Positions 1 through 9,307 of a stretch of 13,424 nucleotides of DNA are shown one piece after another. Positions within the stretch are counted from its first letter, which is position 1. Each line of letters opens with the position of its first letter. The notes beneath the pieces were generated by a model, which made no database searches, was not told where the DNA came from, and was given only the letters and a program-made list of their open reading frames with translations. The translations under genes were made by a program, and so were the position numbers. The DNA is from Hymenopellis radicata. Its lineage: Eukaryota > Basidiomycota > Agaricomycetes > Agaricales > Physalacriaceae. Location: assembly GCA_015501595.1 (NCBI GenBank), contig JADNRX010001163.1, positions 1 through 13,424 of the forward strand. Reading direction: 5' to 3'.

Positions 1-500
1 GTTTTTCACGATTTTCTCTGCAAACAGAGTCGGGTTGTTGGCAAGTGAAGCACCGGCTTAGCGAGGGCAGAAGGGAGAGCCGCCATCTGAGAGTCTATTG
101 ACGCGATGGGCTCGATGGACAAGCCAAGGATCGCGGTGACATCTAGTGTCGGCTGGGCGGGCGTCGACGCGTTGAAAGCGCCATACGTGGACGTTGACGA
201 AAACGAGCCACGAAGTCGGAATATAGCAGATGGTTTATCGTTTGACAGCCTGTAATAACGATCAGCGATTGACATACAAAACGCGATTAGACCTTACATT
301 CCCAATAATTGGAAGCCTTTCCCTGGCCAGTGAAAGTGCACGGCCGCGCCATAGCCATCGGGGAACGGTATCGTGCCCAGAAGGAAAACGCACACGTGGT
401 TTATGGTGCTGGCGGCTGGGAGCTCGAAGAGGGCGTGGGTTTCATCGACTTGTTGCAGGTTCGTCTGGAGGAGACGGCCAGCGACGCAGCAGCCAAACAT
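1..500 (-). CDS. Hikeshi / OPI10 family protein (Hsp70 nuclear import carrier), 5' part, with an apparent frameshift
   Basis: The minus strand encodes the N-terminal part of a Hikeshi (OPI10, DUF775) protein; in animals Hikeshi carries Hsp70 into the nucleus under heat stress. The start at 500-498 gives MFGCCVAGRLLQTNLQQV, matching the family's MFGC-VAGR start, followed by LLGTIPFPDGYGAAVHFHW and, after an intron, LSNDKPSAIFRLRG, the most conserved family blocks. The intron is 250-297 (48 nt, GTAAGG...TTACAG) and joins GGA-AT/G-CTG in frame (LGM-LSNDKP). The second exon continues through DVTAILGLSIEPIASIDSQM. Near 56-62 the frame breaks: upstream it reads ALPSALAKP, while the family-like continuation ASLANNPTLFAEKIVKN lies one frame away. 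A single missing base there would explain it. The C-terminal half lies outside the window. Family assignment is secure; whether the gene is functional is not. Confidence 0.9.
56..62 (-). other. Apparent one-base frameshift in the Hikeshi gene
   Basis: On the minus strand, CTC-GCT-AAG-CCG ends the first open frame. Conserved Hikeshi-like sequence (PTLFAEKIVKN) resumes one base out of register. No ordinary intron repairs this well: a 38-nt GT...GAG intron from the G after AAG-CCG would be in frame, but it is very short, bypasses an earlier CAG, and removes the family-like residues. Confidence 0.6.
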
Positions 501-835
501 TTTGATGGACAAGTGGGGAGAAACGCGGTAAATAAAGGGAACTCCAAGGTTGTTGGTCGAATATTCACGAAGGTCCGAGAATGAATGCGAAGATGATGAT
601 CTCTGTCAACTGCCTCCGATGACGGAACCGGTGAAGGGTTCGAGTTGACCTGTATTCAGCCTGTATTGCCACGTCAAGTCTTCTGTAAGTACTTGGCTTA
701 CTAGCTTGCGGACGTTGCGTACTCGCCTGTTACGGTCAGACTTGAATAAACCTTGACCTCGGAACTCGGACCGAAGATCCGGGCGTGCGAAACCTCGAAC
801 GCCAGGCTACATCTTTAACCACCACCACCACCACC
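501..835. promoter_or_regulatory. Shared intergenic region between divergent Hikeshi and RTF1
   Basis: About 335 bp separates the two divergent start codons, so promoter elements for both must lie here or inside the genes. I see no clear TATA box. A short CACCAC repeat (about 820-835) runs directly into the RTF1 start codon. The open frames here (for example 309-584 plus) look like shadows. Confidence 0.5.
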
Positions 836-2784
836 ATGTCCGACTTTGACGACGAACTGCTCGAACTGGCCGAGGTTGGCTCCAAGAAACGCAAGTCGTC
901 CAAGAACAAGTCTTCAAAAAAGCGCAAGGCCGAGCACGTACACTGTTCTTTGTTCATTTCGCTGTCTTACCAGTAGCAGTGTCTCCGACTACGAGGAGCC
1001 GGAGAGCGAAGAAGACGAGCATGATTTATACCCATTAGAAGGGAAATACAGAGATGAACTCGACAGACAACAGTGCGCCTCGCGAACAATGGCCGTTCTG
1101 TCTTTGCTTGACCATTCAACAGAATCTTGGAAATGTCTGAACTGAAGAGGGAGGAAGTCTTTGCCATGCGAGAAGACCAAAAGCAAAAGGTTAGGGACAG
1201 GAACAACGTCCGCAATTTGCTTCATCAACGCAATGGCGGCGGTGGTAGTGGTGGCGGTGATGACAGTGTTGCAAGAGCAGCTAAGAGTACGCATGCCATT
1301 ATCTCTCCAGCTTCTTTCTAACGGCATTCAGGACAACGTTCTATTGGTGGGGAGAAGTCTCGAAAGCTTGACGAACTGAAAGCCAGGCGTCAAGCTAAAG
1401 GGGATAAAAAGAAGGTATATATCAACTGGTCTAATAGTCTGCAAGGTTGCTCATTCGATACCAGCTTGATGGATCACCTCGTCGGGATGGCTCTCCAATG
1501 GATACCGGCTCTTCTGAAGACGAGGAGGACGGCCAAGTCGACCATCACCCTAGACCTAATACCGACTCTAAGGAGTCAGCCTCATTGGCGGATCTAAACC
1601 GCTGTCGTGTAACGCGCGACATGATCGTCAAACACTTCCTGGCTCCCTGGTTTGAAGATTATATCACTAGTGCGTTCACCACATTCTTACTCGGAGAATT
1701 CTTCATATTGCATTCTTAGATGCCTGGGTTCGCTACTGCATCGGACTCGAGGGAACGGAGAACGTATATCGTATTTGCGAAGTCTCAAGTCTGACGCTTT
1801 TACTCGCGTTGTCTTCGCTGCATTCACACGTCTTCCAGGCCTCAGTAAAGACAAGGTGAAGCCGTATAGGTTGGACGGAATAATAGCCGACAAGGGGTTT
1901 GAGCTGCAACACGGCAAAGCCTTGAAATCGTTCCTCATGGACAAGGTCTCCAATGCGAACTTTTCTCCAGTACGTACGTTGTCGTTCCTCTAGTGGACTA
2001 ATACTCAAGATTCCCAAATAGAAAGAGTATGAACGCTTCCAATCGGCATGTAAGACCGACGGTGTCAAACTGCCTACCAAACAATCCGTTGAAGCCAAAA
2101 TCAAGAAAATGAATCAGTTGGTAACTCAGGTCATGACTGAGGTACACCCATCTCCGTTTCTATTTTTCGATGCTGATTCGTCTTGCAGTCCGACATCAAC
2201 GCCCTACTAACCCGGAAGAGAGAAATTGCCGAGGCATCTGGTGTTAAGACGCCAGGCTGGATAATGATGGAGCGCTCAAGACTGAAGCAGCGACGAGTGA
2301 TCGCTGAACGTCGACAAGATTTCAAGGAGGTGGCGACCATTGATGCAGAGATAGAAGACTTTAACCTCAAGTATGGCGAAGAGCATAGGGGTGGCCAGGG
2401 AAAGAAGGAGGTGGACATGCTCGCGATATTGAGCGAGAAGAACAGGAAGTCAAATCTGGAGTCTGTTAGGCGCGCTGAGATTGCCGCTGCTCGAGAGAAG
2501 AAGATGAACCGGCAGAATTCGACGCCAGATCCCAGTGCACGGTTAAAGATCATGCCGAGGACGTTCAATGACGCCACGTCGTCGGCTTCAGCTTCACGGT
2601 TCGTCTTTGTTTTGCCTCTATCAGTCTTGGTATCTCATGAATATGCAGTGCTGGAACACCCAAACCGGCATCGAATTCTGCGGTAAAGACGCCAACGCCT
2701 GTCGTGCGGAATTCCACAAGCCCGGCTAAGACGTTTGAAGCGTCTATCGTTGACTCGATTGAGGTTGACCTAGGGGACTTCTAG
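836..2784 (+). CDS. RTF1: RNA polymerase-associated protein Rtf1 (Paf1 complex subunit), Plus3 domain
   Basis: Ten exons encode about 496 aa. Rtf1 is a nuclear Paf1-complex subunit that links elongating RNA polymerase II to Spt5 and promotes H2B ubiquitination. The N-terminus (MSDFDDELLELAEVGSKKRK) is acidic then basic. EHDLYPLEGKYRDELDRQQ and ILEMSELKREEV precede the Plus3 domain (about residues 181-315: NRCRVTRDMIVKHFLAPWFE, WVRYCIGLEGTENVYRICEV, VKPYRLDG, LKSFLMDKVSNANFSP). A coiled-coil region with RSRLKQRRVIAERR follows, then the end TFEASIVDSIEVDLGDF. Introns: 1073-1122, 1287-1331, 1415-1464, 1670-1719, 1789-1838, 1970-2021, 2142-2188, 2599-2648; all keep the frame. The first intron is uncertain: 910-973 (GTCTTC...CAG) is the in-frame choice, while the better-looking GTACAC donor at 938 breaks the frame. 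Yeast Rtf1 is of similar size (558 aa). Confidence 0.95.
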
Positions 2785-2898
2785 AGACGTCGATGTTAGA
2801 TAACTTTAATCAAAGCGGTGTAGTTCGATAGGTTCTATTCTGTCATGGCATTGATTGAATTCATGGATGTACTTGGTCATGTGATAGTGGGGGGCTTT
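2785..2898. other. RTF1 downstream region
   Basis: AT-rich sequence following the RTF1 stop codon, probably 3' UTR and terminator. No gene seen. Confidence 0.4.
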
Positions 2899-3005
2899 AG
2901 GATGATGTGGCGTAGTACAACTCATGTCCGTAGTAGTTACGATACCAGTCAATAAACGGGTTTTATCATAATTCCCGCGTGATGACTGACAGAGAGAGAC
3001 ATTCG
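2899..3005. repeat. Flank repeat, copy 1 (matches 4664-4771)
   Basis: About 107 bp closely matching 4664-4771 in the same orientation. The shared core runs from ATGTGGCGTAGTACA through CATGTCCGTAGTAGTTACGA to a run of GAGA followed by a TTCG, with scattered substitutions and small indels. In the other copy this sequence lies just past the 3' end of the intact MFS gene. Here it joins directly onto the MFS exon-4 fragment. Confidence 0.9.
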
Positions 3006-3320
3006 TTAGTATCTCGGAGAAGAGCGTTCGACTGCCGTCATGGACGACAACCGGAGCCTCGACATCCAATGTACGCCCATAGGCGACGTCTCCTTGGCCA
3101 GTTGAATCGTGGTCAATGGTACTGCCCATACAAAGAAGAAACCTGCAGGCAGGGCTTTTCCTAGACTGAGTACCAGCAAGAAGGACGAGGTGTCGTCTGG
3201 GAATAAGATACGGGGGACAGACAAGAGAAGAAAGCCGATAGACCAAAACCAGAGAGCACCAAGGCCGTGGCGGATGCAGGAATGAAGTCGCGTAAATTCT
3301 GGAGGGCGAGACAACAAACA
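3006..3320 (-). pseudogene. Truncated duplicate of the MFS transporter gene (part of exon 4 and intron 3)
   Basis: This stretch matches about 5908-6245 of the intact MFS gene, in the same orientation: CTCGGAGAAGAG, ACAAAGAAGAAACCTGCA, GGAATAAGATACGGG and CACCAAGGCCGTGGCGGATGCA recur in order. It corresponds to part of exon 4 (a hydrophobic region and the start of the loop) plus intron 3. The copy carries many substitutions and several indels, and the sequence at the intron-3 acceptor is altered (12 or so bases missing). Similarity stops at about 3320. About 1.1 kb of the parent (4772-5907, all of exon 5 and the 3' part of exon 4) is missing at the 3005/3006 junction. It cannot encode a transporter, and the open frames across it are incidental. 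Confidence 0.9.
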
Positions 3321-3338
3321 TCCCAGCTCTGTGCCATC

Positions 3339-4660
3339 ATGTCCCACACCACTCTCCCTCGACATCCGACGCCTCGCCCTTGTCGCACTCTAGTTCGTCG
3401 TCACCCTGTGCACCTCAGTTCGTACTACAAGGACGGCGTTAGCTAAAAAAGCTGCAGATGCCACAACTACGTGGAAGAACGCCACGCGTAATTTCTATGA
3501 GAGCGAACTTTTCCAAGCGCAGGTGGAAACGACTCAAGGGCCAAGCGTTGTCTGTTACGAGACTACCGCCATGACAAGGTCGTCTCCCATCTCCCGCGAC
3601 AGCGACTTTAGCCCCATCATCAAGCTCATCGAGATCGTCGCGCGCCTCTTGATCACTTCGTCTACAGTCCGCTCTCGTTTTATGATACCAATCAACGTGT
3701 TGTATGTCAACAGCACCGAAGCCCAGGCCCAGTTCCGTGTCTTACATCCTGGCAAGAGCGCCCCCGAAGACGACCAGCTCCTTGAGTTTGTTAAGAAGAA
3801 TTTTCCAAATGTTATCTTTTGAAGAAACAGCCATGGAGACCTCGTTAGGTAAGGATGACGAGGAAGGTGCGGACAAAAATGAGATGTTCATCTCGAAGGA
3901 TCTCGTACAAACATATCTTGACACGCAGGTATGCCCCAGATAGTACACCACACAGTTCCGGTCTAAGCTCTGAATAGGCAAATCATCAAACCATACACCG
4001 TGACGGAGGTGCAGTATGCCAAGGTCAAGCGCTTTGTCGAGTTCGTTCTCATCGCCAGCATCCTCCGCGAACTTGGACACTGTCTGACCAAATACCTCTT
4101 TGGGCCCCGATTCCCGACTCCATACCTTCCAGCCTGTCTGGTTGGTTCTGAAGAGCGAGGCTCACAACGTCTGGGTGAAATGGGACAGGATATCAAGATG
4201 GCCATGCTCGGGTGCATCACTGTCCTTGAATGGGCCGACCCAGCATTATTCCATTCCACTGATGCTAGTGAGCGGCTGTGGCGTGTTGATAGGCTACTGG
4301 GCTGGGTGAAGAAAGACGCATACATTACACAGTGGTACAGTTTGAGTGTGTGAATTTCCTTTTTTATCGCTCGTTGTTTGATCCCATCTTATAGCTGACG
4401 CCCAAATTGAGCATGTCATCGAAATGGTGCATCATGGCTTTATCTGCCAGATACCTTTCAATGACCAGAAAGAAATCGGTGGGTCTTCCGGAAAGGCTAT
4501 TCGAGCCAAGTTCGCTGGGGATGGGATGAACGTGATTGTGCAGCAGGAAGTCATTGAGGATTCCAACACAGGCTCGGAATACTTGCCTGGACTTGGGCTC
4601 CAAATCACCCTCGATCCCTTAGCTGTACGCTCTGCCACCAGTGGTGACCGAAAATTCTGA
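3339..4660 (+). pseudogene. Unrecognised multi-exon protein gene with frame breaks; RELGH motif
   Basis: I cannot name this protein. Segments that read like real protein are: TTTWKNATRNFYESELFQ and FVKKNFPNVIF (to 3822), then FEETAMETSLGKDDEE and DLVQTYLDTQ (to 3928), then IIKPYTVTEVQYAKVKRF and ILRELGHCLTKYLFGP (from 3979), then DAQIEHVIEMVHHGFICQIP to the TGA at 4658-4660. Intron 4346-4394 (GTGTGT...ATAG) fits perfectly. Intron 3929-3977 (GTATGC...ATAG) has good sites but leaves the frame off by one. At 3818-3823 the run TTTT then GA stops one frame, while FEETAM continues in the next, as if one T were extra. A 36-nt intron (3387-3422) could join the ATG at 3339 to the first long frame. RELGH resembles the HExxH zinc-protease motif with its first His changed to Arg. 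It lies between the two flank-repeat copies. Confidence 0.6.
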
Positions 4661-4663
4661 GGT

Positions 4664-4771
4664 AGGATAATGTGGCGTAGTACACGTCATGTCCGTAGTA
4701 GTTACGATACCAATCGATAAACGGGCTGTATCATAGTTCCCGCATGATGCTGGCAGAGAGAGAGACGTTCG
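4664..4771. repeat. Flank repeat, copy 2 (matches 2899-3005)
   Basis: Begins four bases after the stop codon of the preceding gene and ends about 95 bp before the 3' end of the intact MFS gene, so it is probably that gene's natural downstream flank. The pair brackets the 3339-4660 gene and the MFS fragment as a direct repeat. Confidence 0.9.
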
Positions 4772-4866
4772 GATTTCAATCTGTTCATGACACACGAAAA
4801 GCCAAGATAGTCCCCAATATCACGTCCATAAATACACGTTTACTGTCTATATGTCTAAAGGTCAAT

Positions 4867-6753
4867 TCAATCCTCCTCTTCACTCTCTTCATCGCTCTGA
4901 ACATCCACCGGTTCATACTCCGCACCTTCAGCTCGTCGCCGGTCCCGCCAACTGAGGTATACACTCATACCAAGCGCCACGAGACAACCCACAGTAGTGA
5001 GATACAACGTATCCACATAACACGCCCTCCCCAGCGTGCACTCGTTCCCCGCCGACGCAGGCGCAGTCAAAGCCGGCGCCGACGAAGAATCCGAATGCGC
5101 ATCCAGATTCCTCCCAAACGCGACAGAAAACACATTCCCCCCAACCATCGGCGCCAAACTGATAAAACCCCAGTTCTCCGAAAAGTGCGCGAGGCCAAAG
5201 TACTCGATGCACATGGTGGGGTAGATCCCAAAGATGCTGCCGTAGCTGAGCCCGAGGAGGGAGCTCGCTGCCCAGAGGTTCTCGACGGAGGAGATGGAGA
5301 TGGCGACGAGTTGGGAAAGGAGGAGGAGGCTGGATACGACGACGAGCATGGCAGAGCGAGGAAGGGGGCGGAAGGAGCAGAAGGCGGGCGAGGATGCCGG
5401 ACGCGACATGAAGTCGGATAATAGGCCGATTAATATGCGTCCGAGGCAGTTGGTAAGGGAAATGGCGGATACTTGCGTCGCCTGGTAGGATTCGTAGCCA
5501 ATGGTCTTTTCCGTGGTAGATGGCGCAGAATAGAGAGCTTGCGCCATTGACCCGACGTTGTTGATGTACATCAATCCCGTTCCGCTCACTATAGAAGTTG
5601 TGTTAGCGATAATGTGAATTTACTTGGAAGATGGAAAGCGTACATAGCGCTAGAATGACGAATAAAAGCCAAAATTCTGCAGTGCACCACAGCGCGCGAC
5701 CATAAATATTCGGTTCTATCAGTCCAGGCCTTAACACTGATCTTTCCTTCGCGCTTCGAGCACGGCTCAGGGAGCGCGCGATGGAACGGGAAGGTTCAGA
5801 ACGAGTGGGACTTAATTCCACGGCCGCGAGAGCTTCTGGGATATACTCTATGGCAGGCGTGGTAGGACTTCTCACGTGGCCGTGCCCGAGGGGACTATTG
5901 GGATGTTCTCGGAGAAGAGGCGTCCGACTACCGTCACCAACGACAACCGGGGGTGCCTCGACATCCGATGTACGGCCATAGGCAACGTCTCCTTGTCCAT
6001 TTGACTCGGCGCTATCGTGCCCAACGGGTGGTACTGCCCGTACAAAGAAGAAACCTGCAATCATAGGCAGGGCTGTTCCAAGACTGAGGACCAGCAAAAA
6101 GGACGAGGTGTCTCCTGGGAATAAGATACGGGAGATAGAAGAAAAGAAGAAAGCAGAGAGCCCAAAGCCGGAGAGCACCAAGGCCGTGGCGGATGCACGC
6201 TGTGATGAATTAAGTCGCGTAAATCTGGAGGGCGGGACAACAAACTGACCAGCGCCTCTGGGAAGCTCTTGGCTGTGGCATTTACTGCCCCGCTCAATCC
6301 AGCGTTACCCCCGGAGCCGGTCATGTATCCAAACACGAGCAGAAGCACAAAAGTGATAGTGCTGGCACCATCCCCGGTGTCGTACATGTGTTTCATACCG
6401 CCGTACCCGATCAGTAGCAAAAAGAAAGCGCCCGCCATCGCAATGCGGGGTCCCCGCACGTCTATAAGACGACCCCAGATCGGCCCGGATGAGTACACGC
6501 CGACTGAGAGACATTAGCTGGTGACAGTGAAGTTGCGCAAGACGTACCATTGCCTGCGAGGGCGATGAAGTTCAGCTTAGTGTGGTTAATACCCAATCGG
6601 GCGCCAAGTTGAGGAGAATATGCGGAGTAGACCTGCGCAATCGTGTGAGCCGAGGAACGGGGAAGCGAGGAAGGGGCGCACATAATTTGTCCCCGCACCA
6701 AGTGAGACACATATCGCGGTGACGAGCGTCGTCAGACGCATTCCGGCCGACAT
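4867..6753 (-). CDS. Nodulin-like / Mch1-like major facilitator superfamily transporter
   Basis: Five exons on the minus strand give an intact protein of about 562 aa. Exons (in order): 6753-6682, 6632-6548, 6503-6250, 6199-5644, 5588-4867; introns are 44-55 nt and all keep frame. The N-terminus (MSAGMRLTTLVTAICVSLGA, then VYSAYSPQLGARLGI and GVYSSGPIWGRLIDVRGPR) fits the nodulin-like MFS family that includes fungal Mch1. About ten or more hydrophobic segments are visible, split by a long hydrophilic loop at about residues 194-300 rich in Ser and Arg. The second half carries NNVGSMAQAL, NCLGRILIGLLSDF and SENWGFISLAPMVGGN. The C-terminus is acidic (DVQSDEESEEED). By family it is a membrane transporter; substrate and membrane are not determined (Mch1 relatives are described as monocarboxylate-permease-like without proven transport). 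A damaged partial copy lies at 3006-3320. Confidence 0.93.
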
Positions 6754-7223
6754 TGCAGCAGTTCCTGGTGTATCCGAGCGTGTTTAGTGTTTATCAAGCC
6801 GCGGTTTGTAAGTGCTGCTTATCGCGTTCCAGGTAACCACTGGACACGTTGATTGCCTGCGTTGTTGAGTGCTGCTGAACGGCGAGTAACGAGATAAAGG
6901 TTAATAAGAGAAAAAAAAACAAAAAGAGCGGTTCACGGAGGTAACATATAGGTAGATAGGAAATTTCGACTTGGTGGTCTCTGATATGATGGATGAGCGT
7001 GGAATTAGCGGAACATTTGCCGTCTCCGAGACAACGTGGCATGATTGGCTGATTGTCTTGGATCCTTGACTCTCAACAAACTGAAAACATTCAAAGACGC
7101 GTACTTGAAGATACATCAGATGGAATAATCTAAGGGTGATTGATCGAAGGAACGTCGCGTCAGAGTCTAGACCATTACTTGTGTACAACTGTTCTCAGTC
7201 GTACTAGTGGCACATACCCCCAT
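6754..7223. other. Intergenic region upstream of the MFS gene
   Basis: Should contain the MFS promoter near 6754-6900. There is a poly-A run (6911-6925). No convincing coding sequence or RNA gene was seen; the open frames at 6794-7042 and 6901-7188 (minus) lack protein-like composition. Confidence 0.4.
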
Positions 7224-7899
7224 TTACCTCCTACTACCTCCACACCTTCGGGTACCGCGGGCATTCCACGATACCGCCAAGGGCCCATTGACATTGGAAG
7301 ACGAAGGGCTATGGTCCTTGTGGCGTGAAGGAGATCGGTCTTCGTGACCGCGGGAGCGGCTTTCCGAGCGAGGACGCGACTGCAACAAGGCCTGGTGTTC
7401 TGAAGAAGGACGATACGGGGAAGAATTAGGCAAAGGACCTTCTAGAGAGGCGAAATTGGAGCAAGGACTACGATCATCCTCATCCTGCGAATAAGATCAA
7501 CGTCGGAGGCTGGAACTCAGACTCTGAGTCCGAATCTATGCCACTGTTGAGGGAAGATAGCTCCTCCTCTCCCTCCAAAAGAGCCTGGGAGCGAGTGCTT
7601 CCGATTACTGCCCCACGAGCAGCCAACGTCCAGATCAGCTTGAACAACCATACCCTCGCTCTATATCCCAAACCATGCCCTCGCTACACAAGAGGCAGAG
7701 GTCCAAACCATATACATTGCCCCCGCTGCACGAGCAGCCGAGGTCCCAACCATTGCCCCCGCTGGGAACAATTAACAAGTTCATTAGGAGCTTCTTTGCT
7801 TCGTTCAGCCTGGATAGAAAGAGATACACATAAGAGACGCGAGAAAAATGTGAGGGGGCTTACAGCCTGAGAACGACGCGACTTTGAAGAACGGGCCAT
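7224..7899 (-). CDS. Possible Ser/Arg-rich low-complexity protein gene; model unresolved
   Basis: A weak candidate. The ATG at 7899-7897 begins MARSSKSRRSQA, followed by a well-formed intron 7810-7863 (GTAAGC...ATCCAG, 54 nt) that continues in frame as AERSKEAPNEL. Further on, minus-strand frames read QALLEGEEELSSLNSGIDSD (about 7590-7530) and HQALLQSRPRSESRSRGHED (about 7397-7337), a composition typical of disordered nuclear proteins. I could not join these into one clean frame. A second intron from 7779 or so to the CAG before QALLEG would remove the minisatellite, and another frame change is needed near 7490. It may be a real gene with poorly placed introns, a pseudogene, or chance. No domain is recognised. 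Confidence 0.3.
7645..7770. repeat. Imperfect minisatellite, unit about 36-42 bp, roughly four copies
   Basis: The pattern CCAAACCAT...GCCCTCGCT...CACGAGCAGCCGAGGT recurs with variation: around 7647 (CAACCATACCCTCGCT), 7667 (CCCAAACCATGCCCTCGCTA), 7703 (CCAAACCATATACATTGCCC) and 7745 (CCCAACCATTGCCCCCGCTG). Unit length varies, so reading frame is not preserved between copies, which argues against a coding role. Confidence 0.7.
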
Positions 7900-8029
7900 T
7901 GTAAATGAAACTCGATGCTAGGCGTGGAGTGGAGAAATGAAATAGGGAAGTGAAGGTCGTGAGCGTACATTGTGTATATATTTCTGTCTCGAGAGGTCGT
8001 TTAAACAAAGAACTGTTTTCACCTGAGTG

Positions 8030-8263
8030 CTAATGGCTCATGCTGAATGAAAGGTCTAAGCGAAAGCCGTTTTCGTTGTACCAGTCAAGACGCAATCCAC
8101 ATTGTAAAAGTGAAGCCAAGAGTAGACCATGAGACATTTTTTTCCTTGCAGAGCCAAGAAGCAGGTGAAGACGAATTCGAACAAGGTTGTAGGCGTTAAG
8201 AGGCTCATGTTTGGCTGGCGTTCCAAAATCCAATAACCAAACAAATCTCTTACCCGGAGCCAT
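8030..8263 (-). CDS. Possible small protein, divergent from the MYND gene
   Basis: An open frame of 77 aa starts at 8263-8261 (MAPGKRFVWLLDFG...). It contains a candidate 39-nt intron, 8215-8253 (GTAAGA...GCCAG). Because 39 is a multiple of three, both spliced (MAPAKHEPLNAYNLVRIRLH..., 64 aa) and unspliced forms stay open. The spliced N-terminus is the more protein-like. No family is recognised. Its start lies only 31 bp from the divergent MYND gene start, leaving almost no room for two 5' UTRs, which lowers confidence. Confidence 0.25.
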   Translation of the reverse strand: MAPGKRFVWLLDFGTPAKHEPLNAYNLVRIRLHLLLGSARKKMSHGLLLASLLQCGLRLDWYNENGFRLDLSFSMSH

Positions 8264-8294
8264 TTCCTAATTCGTCACTTACCATCCGCCTCCA

Positions 8295-9307
8295 ATGTCT
8301 TCCGGACTCGAATTGTTCAGGAAAGCCGAAATGTTCTATTATGGGGGGCAAGTGGACGATACCTTTGACTACTACCAACGTGCAATCAGGAAAATCATCA
8401 AGGATGAAAATATCACTGCTTCTTTACCCGCGGCAATGGTACTATCGCCAGAGATTGCTCGCAACCGGGCGTACCCTCGAGAACTTCTCGGAGTGGTATG
8501 GATGAATTTTGTTGGTTTCTTCAAGGACCCTGACATGCGCAAGGACAAAAGTAATTGTTCTATTTCCTCTCCACGTCAACCAAAGCTGACGCATCTAGCT
8601 ACCGCGCCAGAAGCTTACAAGCTTCTGATGATGTTCAGCCCCAAGTCTAATCATGACTTTCGGCGTTTCCGCACAGACAAGGCAAAAATCATGCTCAAAG
8701 GAATGCAAGTATCCGCTGGGTTTACGCTGGGACTCCTCACTTGGGACGCAGGTGATCGAGTCGCGGCTATGAAGCACTATCGCTCCGGCCTTGACTTGGC
8801 TGCAGAGTACACAGGATACGACAAGGAGTCCGAAGCCGAGATTGGCTGGGAGGCGTACCTTGCGAACGAGGTACAAGGGATGAAGGATAACATGGCGATG
8901 CTGTTGAGGAACGATGAGTTAAATGTGCAGGCCTCGGCTGCGCTATTTGGTGATACTGGCGATAATAAGAGGAAGGAGTTTCTCGAGAGAGTGGGTTATA
9001 CGCGACACGAGGCGGATGGCACTGTCAACTATGCGAGGAACGTTCAGATTGCAAGTGACAAGTGCGGGAACTGTGGGAAGCGGGACGCTAAAATGTCGAA
9101 ATGCAGCGGTTGTAAGGTTGCTACATGTAGGTCTTGATAGACTTCCAGGTGGAATGATTGCTGACTGGTTCTGTTTGCAGATTGTGACCCAGCTTGCCAG
9201 AAGGCACATTGGCCGTGAGCCTCAGAGTCTCTATTTAGCTTTCATGCCATCTTACTGACAATTCATCTAGGAAGCACAAAGCTGCTTGCAAGGCGTCGAG
9301 ACCATGA
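8295..9307 (+). CDS. MYND-type zinc finger protein
   Basis: Four exons (8295-8550, 8599-9126, 9181-9214, 9271-9307) encode about 284 aa, all in frame. Introns are 48, 54 and 56 nt with GT-AG ends. Residues 1 to about 230 are largely helical-looking (MSSGLELFRKAEMFYYGG, DRVAAMKHYRSGLDLAAEYT), with a possible TPR-like repeat. The C-terminus is a MYND finger: CGNCGKRDAKMSKCSGCKVA, then TYCDPACQKAHWPKHKAAC across two introns, supplying the C-X2-C, C-X2-C, C-X3-C and H-X3-C ligands. MYND fingers bind zinc and usually mediate protein contacts. Such small MYND proteins are numerous in Agaricomycetes and mostly of unknown function. The gene stops ten residues after H-X3-C starts (KASRP), so the finger closes the protein. 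Confidence 0.92.

Noticed and set aside
2131..2577. Minus-strand open frame of 148 aa
   Set aside because: Antisense to RTF1 exon 9, which is well supported on the plus strand.
2806..3388. Long minus-strand open frames (119-171 aa) at 2806-3321, 3006-3365 and 3161-3388
   Set aside because: They cross the decayed MFS copy and its flank; only short MFS-like pieces are present in shifting frames.
2899..4771. Direct repeats as the terminal repeats of a retrotransposon
   Set aside because: No reverse transcriptase, integrase or gag-like sequence lies between them, and the repeat is explained as the MFS downstream flank.
4744..5421. Plus-strand open frame of 225 aa
   Set aside because: It is antisense to the last MFS exon, and its Arg/Lys/Glu-rich composition is a shadow of that exon.
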